From: Ferribacterium limneticum
Lineage (GTDB): Bacteria > Pseudomonadota > Gammaproteobacteria > Burkholderiales > Rhodocyclaceae
Direction: 5' to 3'
NCBI RefSeq assembly: GCF_020510625.1
Contig: NZ_CP075191.1
Location: forward strand, 2,270,001-2,334,000
DNA length: 64,000 bases
This document shows, piece after piece, positions 46,155 to 55,010 of this stretch (its first letter is position 1; the number at the start of each line of letters is the position of its first letter). A program made the position numbers and the translations under genes. The notes below the pieces were generated by a model that worked only from the letters and a program-made list of their open reading frames with translations, made no database searches and was not told the DNA's origin.

Positions 46155-47074
46155 GCCTTTGCTCCTTTAGCCGCTCCAGCCAGCTTGCCGAAAGCGGTCA
46201 CCGCGACCAGGGCCAGCGCCCCGCCGATGATGCCGACCAGGCCATCCAGGCCCATCGTGACGATACCGCCGAGCGCTCCGGCCAGCCCGCCAACATGCTC
46301 GATCCAGTGATGCACCGGCCCGATGCCATGGACCAGAATGCCGCCGCCCACCAGAAACATGGCCGCCGTGCCGATCACCGTTAAAGCTTTCATCAGTTTC
46401 GGCGCAGCGAGCAACAGCAGTTTGCCGACACCCCGCATGGCACCGCTGCCTTTCTTGAGCAGGTAATAACCAAGATCGTCCATCTTGACGATGCCGGCCA
46501 CGAAGCCATAAACACCGACCGTCATCAGCAACGCGATGCCAACCAGCACCGTGATCTGCGACACGAAAGGCTTGTCGGCCACCGTGCCGAGCGCAATGAC
46601 GATGATTTCAGCCGACAGCACGAAGTCGGTACGAATCGCGCCCTTGATCTTCTCCGCCTCGAAAGCGACGAGATCGACTGATTCGTCAGCCACCGCCGCC
46701 ACTTCCTCGGCATGGTGCGCGGCATCTTCGTCGGCGCTGTGCAGCCATTTGTGCGCCAGCTTCTCGACACCTTCAAAACACAGGTAGAGGCCGCCGATCA
46801 TCAGCAGCGGCGTCACTGCCCATGGAATGAAGGCACTGATCGCCAGGGCCGCCGGGACCAGGATGGCCTTGTTTTTCAATGACCCAACGGCCACCGCCCA
46901 GACCACGGGTATTTCCCGCTCGGCCCGCACGCCCGAAACCTGCTGCGCATTGAGCGCCAGATCGTCGCCCAGCACCCCGGCGGTTTTCTTGGCGGCGACC
47001 TTGGTCATCACCGCCACGTCGTCGAGAATCGTCGCAATATCGTCAAGCAGGGCGAGCAGGCTGGCACCGGCCAT
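46151..47074 (-). CDS. DUF808 (YedI) family inner membrane protein
   Basis: A 307-residue protein of the DUF808/YedI family. It has an N-terminal [20 protein letters not shown] typical of these proteins, with hydrophobic helices at about 70-100, 165-200 and 240-300, and the characteristic [16 protein letters not shown]. Its function is unknown. The start at 47074 is used because it begins the conserved N-terminus. It overlaps the zinc-ribbon protein gene as ATGA at one end, and the preceding small gene ends two bases before its start. Confidence 0.85.
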   Translation of the reverse strand: MAGASLLALLDDIATILDDVAVMTKVAAKKTAGVLGDDLALNAQQVSGVRAEREIPVVWAVAVGSLKNKAILVPAALAISAFIPWAVTPLLMIGGLYLCFEGVEKLAHKWLHSADEDAAHHAEEVAAVADESVDLVAFEAEKIKGAIRTDFVLSAEIIVIALGTVADKPFVSQITVLVGIALLMTVGVYGFVAGIVKMDDLGYYLLKKGSGAMRGVGKLLLLAAPKLMKALTVIGTAAMFLVGGGILVHGIGPVHHWIEHVGGLAGALGGIVTMGLDGLVGIIGGALALVAVTAFGKLAGAAKGAKA

Positions 47075-47075
47075 A

Positions 47076-47291
47076 TCAGGATTCCGTATTCGTTGAGCCG
47101 TCGCCGGCCGTATCCAGAGAAAATTCGCGTATCCAGGTCGCCCGCCGCTCGCAGGGCGAACGTCGCTCGACGACCACCTTGCCCTCACGCGTGTAGAAAG
47201 GCGGCGGAGAAATGCGGGTCACGCCGCGGCGATCCTTGCCGCGCGGGCGCAGCGTGCGCTGCGGACCTTCGTTCTGGATTTCGTTTCCCAT
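47076..47291 (-). CDS. Small basic protein before DUF808 (71 aa)
   Basis: A 71-residue Arg-rich protein (for example [13 protein letters not shown] and [12 protein letters not shown]). GAGGAGA stands a suitable distance before the ATG, and the stop is two bases before the DUF808 start, so the gene is very probably real and coupled to it. It has one Cys, no membrane segment and no known family. The basic nature allows a nucleic acid-binding or regulatory role, which is not shown. Confidence 0.6.
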   Translation of the reverse strand: MGNEIQNEGPQRTLRPRGKDRRGVTRISPPPFYTREGKVVVERRSPCERRATWIREFSLDTAGDGSTNTES

Positions 47292-47380
47292 GGCAGTCTC
47301 CTCAAGCGAGGTGGTTCAGACCGACGATTATGCCACGCTGGTATCCGGGCAGCCCTGCCCGGAAGCGGGCATCGCCGGAA

Positions 47381-48031
47381 TCAGATATCCGTGAAAACAG
47401 CCGTATCCGGCAGGCGCGACTTGGGCAGTTTGGCGTTGAAATCGCCTTCGCTGCGATAACCAAGCGCCACCATCACCACGGCACGCAGGCCCTTTTCACG
47501 GAGGCCAAGCGCGGCATCGACGGCCGCGACATCGAAACCTTCCATCGGGCAGGCATCGACGCCAAGCGCGCCGGCCGCCTGCAACAGCGTACCGAGGGCG
47601 ATATAGACCTGACGGTCGATCCAGACATCGAGATCTTGCTTGTCGCGGTGCAGGCCGACATAAAAACTGCGCGACGTATTCTGGGTCGCCTTGGCTTCCG
47701 GCGTGGCAAAACGGCCATCGGCATCTTCCTGAGCCAGCACGGCGGCCAGATGCGCCTCATCCAGGTCGGTACGCGCGCAGAGCACGACGAGATGCGAGCA
47801 GTTCTGAGCCTTTGGCGCGTTGTAGGCAAAACCACCGGCCAGGGTAGCGACGATCTTCGCCTTGCCTTCATCGCTGGCCGCCACCACGAAATGCGACGGC
47901 TGGGAATTGACCGAGGCCGGCGCGAAACGCAGCACAGTGCGCAGGTCATCCATCACTGCCGCCGGAATCTTGCGGGCAGGGTCGAAGGCCTTGCAGGTAT
48001 GGCGGGTGGTGGCGATCTGGGCGATGTTCAT
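47381..48031 (-). CDS. NAD(P)H nitroreductase family protein (NfsB-like)
   Basis: A 216-residue flavin enzyme of the NfsB/nitroreductase family, which reduces nitro compounds and quinones with NAD(P)H. The first residues (IAQIATTRHTCKAFDPARKI) carry the FMN-binding Arg/His segment, followed by VLRFAPASVNSQPSHFVV and the C-terminal ALGYRSEGDFNAKLPKSR. Length agrees with E. coli NfsB (217). It is divergent from parE, with 120 bases between. The natural substrate is not known. Confidence 0.9.
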   Translation of the reverse strand: MNIAQIATTRHTCKAFDPARKIPAAVMDDLRTVLRFAPASVNSQPSHFVVAASDEGKAKIVATLAGGFAYNAPKAQNCSHLVVLCARTDLDEAHLAAVLAQEDADGRFATPEAKATQNTSRSFYVGLHRDKQDLDVWIDRQVYIALGTLLQAAGALGVDACPMEGFDVAAVDAALGLREKGLRAVVMVALGYRSEGDFNAKLPKSRLPDTAVFTDI

Positions 48032-48151
48032 CGGGGCTTTCCTTTTTCGAAAAATGCTTTGGAGGATTACGGCAGGCGCGCTGGCAGGTAGAATCCGGGT
48101 CCGCGCCGCAACCTGCGGTGGACCGCCATTATCACCCGAATCTCAGAGCGC

Positions 48152-50101
48152 ATGACCGACTACTCCGCCGCCTCAATCCGTGTCCTCAAGGACCTCGAAC
48201 CCGTCAAGGAACGTCCCGGGATGTACACCAGGACGACCTGCCCGACCCATATCGTGCAGGAAGTCATCGACAATGCCGCCGACGAGGCGCTGGCCGGTTT
48301 TGCCAAGAAGATTTCCGTGGCGATTCGCGCCGATGGCGTGATCGAGGTCTCCGACAACGGCCGCGGCATTCCGGTCGAAATTCACCCGGAAGAAGGCCGG
48401 CCGGCGGTCGAACTGGTTTTCTGCAAGCTGCACGCTGGCGGCAAGTTCAACAAGAAGGAATCGGGCAACGCCTACCGTTTCTCGGGCGGCCTGCACGGCG
48501 TCGGCGTTTCGGTCACTAACGCCCTGTCGATCCGGCTGGAAGTCGAGATCAAGCGCGGTGGCGGCATCCATCACATCGCCTTCGGCGCCGGCTTCGTCAC
48601 CGAGCCACTGAGCCGTCTCGGCGACTGCGGTCAGCGCAACACCGGCACCACGGTGCGCATCTCGCCCGATCCCAAGTATTTCGACTCGCCCAAGGTCAAC
48701 CTCGCCCAACTGGAGCACCTGCTGCGCTCCAAGGCCGTGCTGATGCCCAATGTCACGGTCGAACTGGACATCGAAGGCCAGGACAAGAAGGTCTGGTGCT
48801 ACCAGAACGGCATGGCGGACTACCTCAACGAAATGATGGTCGGCACGCCGGTGGCACCGATTTTCGTTGGTGAAAAATACGTTGAAACCGCCAATGGCTT
48901 TGCCGTCGGCGAAGGGGCGACCTGGGCGCTGGCCTGGTTCGAGGAAGGCGGCGGCAAGCCGGAAAGCTACGTCAACCTGATCCCGACGCTGGACGGCGGC
49001 ACCCATGAAGCCGGCCTGAAGGCGGGCGTCTTCGAGGCGATCAAGGCCTTCGCCGACCACCACGCCATCCTGCCGGCCAAGGTCAAACTGGCGCAGGAAG
49101 ACGTCTGCGGCAAGATGACCTATTTGCTTTCGGCCAAGGTACTCGACCCGCAATTCCAGGGCCAGACCAAGGAGAAACTGACCAGCCGCGACGCCTACAA
49201 GCTCGTTTCGCAGATGGTGCGCGACCCCTTCGAGCTGTGGCTCAACAGCCACGCCGATTTCGGCAAGAAGATTGCCGAACTGGCCGTCAAGGCAGCGCAG
49301 AATCGGATGAAATCGACCCAGAAGGTCGAAAAGAAGAAGTCGTCGGGCATCGCCACCCTGCCCGGCAAGCTGACCGATTGCGAATCCGACGATATCCTGC
49401 GCAACGAAATCTTCCTGGTCGAGGGTGACTCGGCCGGCGGCTCGGCCAAGCAGGGCCGTGACAAGGAAACCCAGGCCGTGCTGCCCCTGCGCGGCAAGGT
49501 GCTGAACACCTGGGAAGTCGAGCGCGACCAGTTGTTCAAGAACAATGAAGTACACGACATTTCGGTGGCCGTCGGCGTTGATCCGCACGGTATCGAACAG
49601 ATCGACAGCGTCGATGTCACCGGCCTGCGCTACGGCCGCATCATCGTCATGTCCGACGCGGACGTCGACGGCTCGCACATTCAGGTGCTGCTGTTCACGC
49701 TCTTCCTCAAGCACTTCCCGGCCCTGGTCGAACGCGGCCACATCCACGTCGCCCAGCCGCCGCTCTTCCGGGTCGATGTCGAAGCCCGTGGCCATACCCG
49801 CAAGGTCTATTGCCTGGACGAGGCCGAGAAAGAACAGACGCTGACCAAGCTGCGCGACGAAGGCGTCTCGGAAAACAAGATCACCGTCTCCCGCTTCAAG
49901 GGCCTCGGTGAAATGAACCCGGATCAGCTGTGGGAAACCACGCTCTGCCCGGATACCCGTCGTCTGGTGCCCTTCCAGGCCAGCCGCGAAACGATCAAGG
50001 AAATGGCCACCACCTTCACGCTGCTGATGGGCAAAGGCGAAGCCTCCGGACGGCGGGCCTGGATGGAGAAGGACGGCGGGCTGGTTGAGGCGGACGTCTG
50101 A
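48152..50101 (+). CDS. parE: DNA topoisomerase IV subunit B
   Basis: A 649-residue ATPase subunit of topoisomerase IV, which decatenates daughter chromosomes with ParC. Its GHKL ATPase site shows EVIDNAADEALAGF, DNGRGIP and GLHGVGVS. The TOPRIM domain has EGDSAGGSAKQGRD and DADVDGSHI, both typical of type IIA enzymes. The C-terminal FKGLGEMNPDQLWETT is intact. Length agrees with other ParE proteins and it lacks the extra insert of GyrB, which favours ParE over GyrB. parC is not within the next genes of the window. Confidence 0.95.
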   Translation: MTDYSAASIRVLKDLEPVKERPGMYTRTTCPTHIVQEVIDNAADEALAGFAKKISVAIRADGVIEVSDNGRGIPVEIHPEEGRPAVELVFCKLHAGGKFNKKESGNAYRFSGGLHGVGVSVTNALSIRLEVEIKRGGGIHHIAFGAGFVTEPLSRLGDCGQRNTGTTVRISPDPKYFDSPKVNLAQLEHLLRSKAVLMPNVTVELDIEGQDKKVWCYQNGMADYLNEMMVGTPVAPIFVGEKYVETANGFAVGEGATWALAWFEEGGGKPESYVNLIPTLDGGTHEAGLKAGVFEAIKAFADHHAILPAKVKLAQEDVCGKMTYLLSAKVLDPQFQGQTKEKLTSRDAYKLVSQMVRDPFELWLNSHADFGKKIAELAVKAAQNRMKSTQKVEKKKSSGIATLPGKLTDCESDDILRNEIFLVEGDSAGGSAKQGRDKETQAVLPLRGKVLNTWEVERDQLFKNNEVHDISVAVGVDPHGIEQIDSVDVTGLRYGRIIVMSDADVDGSHIQVLLFTLFLKHFPALVERGHIHVAQPPLFRVDVEARGHTRKVYCLDEAEKEQTLTKLRDEGVSENKITVSRFKGLGEMNPDQLWETTLCPDTRRLVPFQASRETIKEMATTFTLLMGKGEASGRRAWMEKDGGLVEADV

Positions 50102-50119
50102 TTTGTAGATGGGTGGATC

Positions 50120-50734
50120 GTGAACGGTTTGCCTCAGCCATACCGTGTCGCGATTCTGGGGGCCATATTGGCCGCAAGCTTGTCCGGGCTACTCAACGAC
50201 TGCAACAGAAGACACAGCCAGCCCGCGCAAGTGGATCGCGTTTATACAGGCTATCGGATGTTTCTGGAGCGCTTGAACGCGAGCGATGCGCCGCAACTCA
50301 CCCGCTTGATCAGTCTCGCCAACAGAATTCCGTTTCTGGCTACGGACGGGGAAATCCAAGGCTTTGAAGATCAAGCCGAAATCCTGCTTGAAAGACAAGG
50401 CATTGAGGAAATTTTGGTGCAATTTGATGTTGCAACCACCCCGCTCAAGGTCTACGGAACGAACGAAGTTCGCGTCATTCTGGATGACATCGGTAAAGCC
50501 TTGCTGTTGCGAGATGAGGATATCGATTGGCGGCGATACGGAACCATGATCGCATCTCGCCACGAATCAATACGTGAAGCGCAGGCGTCAGGCAGCGCCT
50601 ACGGCCATGAAGAGCGAATTTCCCCGGACGAGCGACTGATGATCTACTCGTTCGCCCTTCTCAGCCAAAGATTGTTCGATCAACTCCGGTCAGAAACAGC
50701 TTGCAACACTTCAGCCCCCGGCAGAAATAGCTGA
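50120..50734 (+). CDS. Protein of unknown function downstream of parE (204 aa)
   Basis: A 204-residue protein with a GTG start and GGTGGA before it. Residues about 8-25 form a short hydrophobic anchor (VAILGAILAASLSGLL), so it is probably exported or membrane-bound. The rest is soluble, with acidic and basic residues interspersed (GIEEILVQFDVATTPLKV, LLRDEDIDWRRYG). I see no known domain. It is visibly lower in G+C than parE and the next gene, suggesting a separate origin. It may be read through from parE, as it begins 18 bases after. Confidence 0.6.
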   Translation: MNGLPQPYRVAILGAILAASLSGLLNDCNRRHSQPAQVDRVYTGYRMFLERLNASDAPQLTRLISLANRIPFLATDGEIQGFEDQAEILLERQGIEEILVQFDVATTPLKVYGTNEVRVILDDIGKALLLRDEDIDWRRYGTMIASRHESIREAQASGSAYGHEERISPDERLMIYSFALLSQRLFDQLRSETACNTSAPGRNS

Positions 50735-50803
50735 CTTACATGTTTGCGCTTTAATCATCTCCAGCGCGGAACATTCCGCCAGTGATGATCAAGGAGAAAA
50801 AAC

Positions 50804-51310
50804 ATGTTGAAGAGCAAGAAACTGCGTATCGCCGCCCTGGTTATCGGTGCTACTGCTGCCGTCCTCTCCGCCCCAAGCTTCGCCCAGCGCGGCGGCTGCA
50901 TGGGTGATGGTCCGATGGGCGGCCGTTATGCCGAAGGCCGCTACGCCGACCGCATGAAGATGCACCAGCAACGCCTGCACGATGCGCTGAAGCTGACGCC
51001 GCAACAGGAAGGCGCCTGGAGCAAGTTCCAGGAATCGCACCCGTTTGCCGGCAGCGCCAAGCGCCCCGACCCGGTCGACATGGCCAAGCTGACGGCACCG
51101 GAGCGCGCCGAGAAGATGCTGGAACGGCAAAAGCAGCATCAGGAAGCGATGAGCCAGCACGTCACCGCGATGAAGGATTTCTATGCCCAGCTGACGCCTG
51201 AGCAGAAAAAGACCTTTGACGAGCAGACGCAGATGGGCAAGCGCGGCCAGCGTGGCGGTATGCGCGGCCCAGGCCCGCAAGGCCCGGTCAACCCGCCGCC
51301 GGCCAACTGA
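50804..51310 (+). CDS. Spy/CpxP family periplasmic LTxxQ protein
   Basis: A 168-residue periplasmic protein with a signal peptide (LRIAALVIGATAAVLSAPSFA) and two LTxxQ motifs, LTPQQEGAW and LTPEQKKTF, the hallmarks of Spy/CpxP. These proteins act as ATP-independent chaperones and stress sensors in the periplasm. The start has AAGGAG before the ATG. The C-terminus is Gly/Pro-rich. It is followed by a clear terminator, so it is a single-gene unit. It has no lipobox, unlike the relative at 41315. Confidence 0.88.
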   Translation: MLKSKKLRIAALVIGATAAVLSAPSFAQRGGCMGDGPMGGRYAEGRYADRMKMHQQRLHDALKLTPQQEGAWSKFQESHPFAGSAKRPDPVDMAKLTAPERAEKMLERQKQHQEAMSQHVTAMKDFYAQLTPEQKKTFDEQTQMGKRGQRGGMRGPGPQGPVNPPPAN

Positions 51311-51332
51311 CCCCACCTTCGCTGCCAGACCC

Positions 51333-51361
51333 AAGGCCGGTGCTCATCCACCGGCCTTTTT
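51333..51361 (+). terminator. Rho-independent terminator after the Spy-like gene
   Basis: A 10-bp stem pairs AAGGCCGGTG (51333-51342) with CACCGGCCTT (51349-51358) around a CTCATC loop, followed by a short T-run, which fits an intrinsic terminator for the gene ending at 51310. Confidence 0.88.
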
Positions 51362-51430
51362 GCGTGTTGCAAACCAGCACGCGCTGCTACGTATCGTTAC
51401 GCCTCGCAACCGGGGTGGCAGGATAGAATC

Positions 51431-52351
51431 GTGCCTCCTCAACCTGAGCCCTCCCCCTGCATCGTGTTCCGTTCAACCCGCCGCCAGCTCTCCACCTATC
51501 TTGTTCTCACCGCCAGCCTGATCGTCCTCTCCGGCTGCGCCGGTTTCGGCAGCAAGCCGACGCCCGCCCCCGCGCCGCTGGCCCAGAAGCCGAAGATCGG
51601 CCTTGCCCTCGGCGGCGGCGCGGCGCGCGGTTTTGCCCATATCGGCGTGATCAAGATGCTTGAATCGCACGGCATCTATCCGGACTATGTGGTCGGCACC
51701 AGCGCCGGAGCCGTGGTCGGTTCGCTCTACGCGGCCGGTTATGACGCCTTCGCCATGCAGAAAATTGCCCAGCAACTCGACGAGAAAATCTTCGCCGACT
51801 GGACACTGGGCGGGCGCGGTCTGCTCAAGGGCGAGGCGCTGCAGGACTTCATCAACCAGCACCTGAACAAGCGGCCGCTGGAAAAGCTGAACCGCCCCTT
51901 CGCCACCGTCGCCACCGACCTCAACAGCGGCGAGCGCGTCGTCTTCCGGACTGGCGACAGCGGCATGGCCGTACGTGCCTCGGCCTCAGTGCCCGGTGTT
52001 TTCCAGCCCACCCAGTTTCGCGGCAAAAGCTACGTCGACGGCGGGCTGACCAGTCCGATTCCGGTGCAGGCAGCCCGCGAAATGGGCGCCGACATCGTCA
52101 TTGCGGTTGATATTTCTTCCAAGCCAGAAGGCCAGCCGGTCGATAGCCTGACCGCGATCATCTGGCAGACGACGACCATCATGGGTGGCGCGATCGGCGC
52201 CAATGAACTCAAAGGCGCCGACATCGTCATCCGCCCGAAGCTGCCCTACGTCAAGTCCTGGGACTTCACGGCCCGCAACGACGCGATGCTCGAAGGCGAG
52301 CGCGCCGCACAAGCCGCCCTGCCCGCCATCAAGCAGAAACTTGGGCGCTGA
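51431..52351 (+). CDS. Patatin-like phospholipase lipoprotein
   Basis: A 306-residue patatin-family hydrolase of the bacterial RssA type, with a lipobox (VLSGC, Cys36). The catalytic dyad is Ser91 in GTSAG and an Asp in YVDGGLTSPIP; the oxyanion loop is GGGAARG (61-67). It would cut phospholipids or other esters at a membrane. The start is GTG at 51431 or, 33 bases later, GTG at 51464. It follows a terminator and is followed by argC after 72 bases. Confidence 0.88.
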   Translation: MPPQPEPSPCIVFRSTRRQLSTYLVLTASLIVLSGCAGFGSKPTPAPAPLAQKPKIGLALGGGAARGFAHIGVIKMLESHGIYPDYVVGTSAGAVVGSLYAAGYDAFAMQKIAQQLDEKIFADWTLGGRGLLKGEALQDFINQHLNKRPLEKLNRPFATVATDLNSGERVVFRTGDSGMAVRASASVPGVFQPTQFRGKSYVDGGLTSPIPVQAAREMGADIVIAVDISSKPEGQPVDSLTAIIWQTTTIMGGAIGANELKGADIVIRPKLPYVKSWDFTARNDAMLEGERAAQAALPAIKQKLGR

Positions 52352-52423
52352 CCATCTGCCGTCCCCAAAGCGTCACGAATTTCTGCCAGAATTCCATTTT
52401 TGCAACAGTCCAGCGGATTCACC

Positions 52424-53374
52424 ATGACCTATAAAGTCTTTGTCGACGGCCAGGAAGGCACTACCGGCCTGCAGATCAACGAATACCTCGCCAAGCGCAG
52501 CGATGTCGTGCTGCTCAAGATCGATTCCGACAAGCGCAAGGATCTTGCCGAGCGCAAGCGCCTGATCAACGAATCCGACGTCACCTTCCTCTGCCTGCCG
52601 GACGACGCGGCCAAGGAATCGGTGTCGCTGGTCGACAACCCGAACACCTGTGTGATCGACGCTTCGACCGCGCACCGCGTCAATCCGGCCTGGACCTTCG
52701 GCCTGCCGGAACTGGCCAAGGATCAGCGCGCCAAGATCAAGGCATCCAAGCGCATCGCCAACCCCGGCTGCCACGCCAGTGCCTTCATCCTGGCACTGCG
52801 CCCGCTGGTCGAAGCCGGCCTGCTGCCTGCCGCCACGCAGATCGCCGCCAACTCCATCACCGGTTACTCCGGCGGCGGCAAGTCGATGATCGCCGATTAC
52901 CAGAAAGCTGCCGAAAGCCAGACCGCGCTCAAGGCGCCGCGCCCCTACTCGCTCGGCCTGGCCCACAAGCACCTGCCGGAAATGCAGGCTTATACCGGCC
53001 TGACCGTCGCTCCGATCTTCCAGCCCATCGTCGGGCCGTTCTACAAGGGCCTGGCCGTCACCGCCTATATTCACCCGCAGCAATTCACCCGCCCGGCAAC
53101 GCCGGCTGAGGTGCAGAAGATCATCGCCGACTACTACGCCGGCGAGCCCTTCATCCGCGTGCTGCCGGTCGATCTCGACGCCACCACCGAAGGCGGTTTC
53201 TACAACGTGGAAGCCAACAACGATACCAACCGTGTCGATATCGCCGTCTTCGGCAATGAAGAGCGCATGCTGATCGTTGCCCGCCTCGACAACCTCGGCA
53301 AGGGTGCTTCCGGCGCCGCCGTGCAGGCGATGAACGTGCATCTGGGCGTCGAGGAAAGCCTCGGCCTGGTCTGA
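52424..53374 (+). CDS. argC: N-acetyl-gamma-glutamyl-phosphate reductase, type 2
   Basis: A 316-residue enzyme of arginine synthesis that reduces N-acetyl-glutamyl phosphate to the semialdehyde with NADPH. It is of the shorter type 2 form, with [13 protein letters not shown] (nucleotide-binding) and the catalytic Cys116 in NPGCHAS. The start at 52424 begins with MTYKVFVDG, typical of these proteins; the ATG-free stretch upstream gives no better choice. It ends in a clear terminator. Length agrees with the family. Other arg genes are not in the window. Confidence 0.94.
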   Translation: MTYKVFVDGQEGTTGLQINEYLAKRSDVVLLKIDSDKRKDLAERKRLINESDVTFLCLPDDAAKESVSLVDNPNTCVIDASTAHRVNPAWTFGLPELAKDQRAKIKASKRIANPGCHASAFILALRPLVEAGLLPAATQIAANSITGYSGGGKSMIADYQKAAESQTALKAPRPYSLGLAHKHLPEMQAYTGLTVAPIFQPIVGPFYKGLAVTAYIHPQQFTRPATPAEVQKIIADYYAGEPFIRVLPVDLDATTEGGFYNVEANNDTNRVDIAVFGNEERMLIVARLDNLGKGASGAAVQAMNVHLGVEESLGLV

Positions 53375-53402
53375 AGCTTCAGCACGCTCGGTAGCAAAAG
53401 AA

Positions 53403-53434
53403 AAAAGGCCATATCCCGCGGGATATGGCCTTTT
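53403..53434. terminator. Strong hairpin terminator between argC and the PhnD-like gene
   Basis: A 15-bp stem (53403-53417 paired with 53420-53434) contains GGCCATATCCC and its complement, with A-run and T-run ends on both strands, so it can stop transcription of argC and of the convergent binding protein gene. Confidence 0.9.
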
Positions 53435-53457
53435 GCATGGCAGCGGCAAACCGGCGA

Positions 53458-54285
53458 TTAAACGCCCAGCCACTCCAGCAGCTTGCGCAGTCGGCTTTCT
53501 TCGGTGGACACGAAGCCAGTGACGCCGACCCGCTTCAGCACTTGCATGCCGTTCTCGGAATTACCCAAGCCGGCCAGTGCCGCCTGCATCTTGGCAACCT
53601 GATCAGCGCTCACGTCCTGCGACGCGACCAGCGGCATGTACGGCTGTGGCTTGGATTGGTGGATGACGCGGTTGCCCGATTTTTGCCACTGGACATACGC
53701 GCCGGAGTAGGACGCGATGCCGCCAACGTCCGAAATCCGGTTCTCGATCGAGAACGGAATGGCGCCCTGCTCACGGACATAGGTCACCGTTTCATTGTCG
53801 AGAATGATGCCCTGATCACGCAGTTCGGCGCGGCAGAAGCGCGTCATGTAGGCATTCTTTTCAGGCATCACGAAGCTCTTGCCCTTGAGATCGGCCAATT
53901 TCTTGACCGGCGAATCCTTGTGCGCGATCAATATGCACTGGCCATCCGGCTTGGCTGTGGCAACGAACTTGTAGCGGTAATCGCGCAGGCCGCGCGCCGG
54001 ATAGTCGGATGGGCGTGCCAGCACCAGATCGAACTGGTTGTCCTTCATGCCCTTTTCGAGGGCCGAGAATTCGCGGACAAAGGCAACCTTGACTTCTCCG
54101 CCGATGGCGCGGCCAAGCACATCCGCCAAGGGCTGATACTTGGCGCGAGCCGCATCGGCATCGATGCCGCCGGAGGTGCCTTCGCTGACCGCAAAGACCA
54201 GTTGCTTCCTGGCTGCCTGCTGAGGCTCGGCAGCAGAAGCGCAAAATGCCATTGAAATAAGACAAAGAGGGTAAAGACGACGCAT
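53458..54285 (-). CDS. PhnD-like phosphate/phosphonate-type ABC binding protein
   Basis: A 275-residue periplasmic binding protein with a signal peptide (RLYPLCLISMAFCASAAE). It has the PhnD-like style, with QPLADVLGRAIGGEVKVAFV near the start, LARPSDYPARG and SVMPEKNAYMTR-like segments (here KSFVMPEKNAYMTRFC). Members bind phosphate, phosphite, phosphonates or other small anions, or are orphan receptors for sensors. No permease genes are adjacent. Its ligand is unknown. The start ATG is at 54285. It ends next to the bidirectional terminator. Confidence 0.82.
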   Translation of the reverse strand: MRRLYPLCLISMAFCASAAEPQQAARKQLVFAVSEGTSGGIDADAARAKYQPLADVLGRAIGGEVKVAFVREFSALEKGMKDNQFDLVLARPSDYPARGLRDYRYKFVATAKPDGQCILIAHKDSPVKKLADLKGKSFVMPEKNAYMTRFCRAELRDQGIILDNETVTYVREQGAIPFSIENRISDVGGIASYSGAYVQWQKSGNRVIHQSKPQPYMPLVASQDVSADQVAKMQAALAGLGNSENGMQVLKRVGVTGFVSTEESRLRKLLEWLGV

Positions 54286-54658
54286 ATTTTGAAACTCCAG
54301 GGGCTAAATTCATTCATAAAGCATCAGATTATTAATTTCTGATTTGCCGATGAATGATAAACGAAGGCCCCGAAATATCATCGTCATATTTGTTAATTTA
54401 ATCTATTTTTTATTCATAAAATTAATTTTTATAACAAATTCGATACCGTACCCGATCAAATCCAGGCATCAACAAACATCAGCAGCGCCCCCGGAGGATG
54501 TCATTGGCACCATCCGCAATGCAGGTTCTTGATCCTTCAGCGCGAGAGCTGCAAACTCTTCCGAGCGGCCACATTTCCGGCTGAACTCCTTCCCTGCCAA
54601 TGTCACTCCGGATGGCAGCGCTATCGCCACACACATCAAGCACCAGCATGGAGTCACA
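54286..54658. other. AT-rich intergenic region with probable promoter
   Basis: About 370 bases. From roughly 54305 to 54450 the sequence is strongly AT-rich, with many T-runs (TTTTTATTCATAAAATTAATT) unlike all its surroundings. Beyond 54460 composition returns to normal. The PhnD-like gene and the DUF1330 gene are divergent across it, so promoters in both directions probably lie in the AT-rich block. A 60-residue frame (54350 onward) encodes a hydrophobic peptide without a ribosome site; I do not call it. Confidence 0.5.
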
Positions 54659-54943
54659 ATGAACTACGTCATCGGCCACATCACGATCAAAGATGCTGCC
54701 AAATGGGACGAATACCGCAGCCAGGTGCCGGCCACGCTGTCCCCCTGGCAAGCCGAACTGGTCTTTCGCGGAGAAAAGCTGGCCGTGCTCGGTGGCGAGC
54801 ATAAACACACCGATACCGTCGTCATCCGCTTTCCCAATGCCGAATCGGCCAACGATTGGTACAACTCGCCGGCCTATCAGGCACTGATTCCCCTGCGTCT
54901 GGAAGCCGCCGAAGTCGACCTGATCAGCTACGCGGCGAGCTGA
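54659..54943 (+). CDS. DUF1330 family protein
   Basis: A 94-residue protein of the DUF1330 family, a dimeric ferredoxin-like alpha/beta barrel fold. It has the start MNYVIGHITIKDAAKWDEYR, ELVFRGEKLAVLGGEHKHTD and FPNAESANDWYNSPAYQAL, which are the typical blocks. The function is unknown. A GGAG stretch precedes the ATG. It stands with the patatin gene 68 bases downstream and may be transcribed with it. Confidence 0.9.
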   Translation: MNYVIGHITIKDAAKWDEYRSQVPATLSPWQAELVFRGEKLAVLGGEHKHTDTVVIRFPNAESANDWYNSPAYQALIPLRLEAAEVDLISYAAS

Positions 54944-55010
54944 TCGAAATAACGCCGTCGCGCCACAGTGGCATGATCTTGGCAGTCCAGCATTGCAACA
55001 GGAGCACCGC

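Noticed and set aside
48173..49795. 540-codon open frame on the minus strand opposite parE
   Set aside because: Long antisense frames are frequent in G+C-rich genes; parE is certain on the plus strand and the antisense frame has no family.
54344..54532. Hydrophobic 62-codon frame in the AT-rich block
   Set aside because: It lacks a ribosome site and its hydrophobic nature follows from the AT-rich composition, where Ile, Phe and Leu codons are expected by chance.
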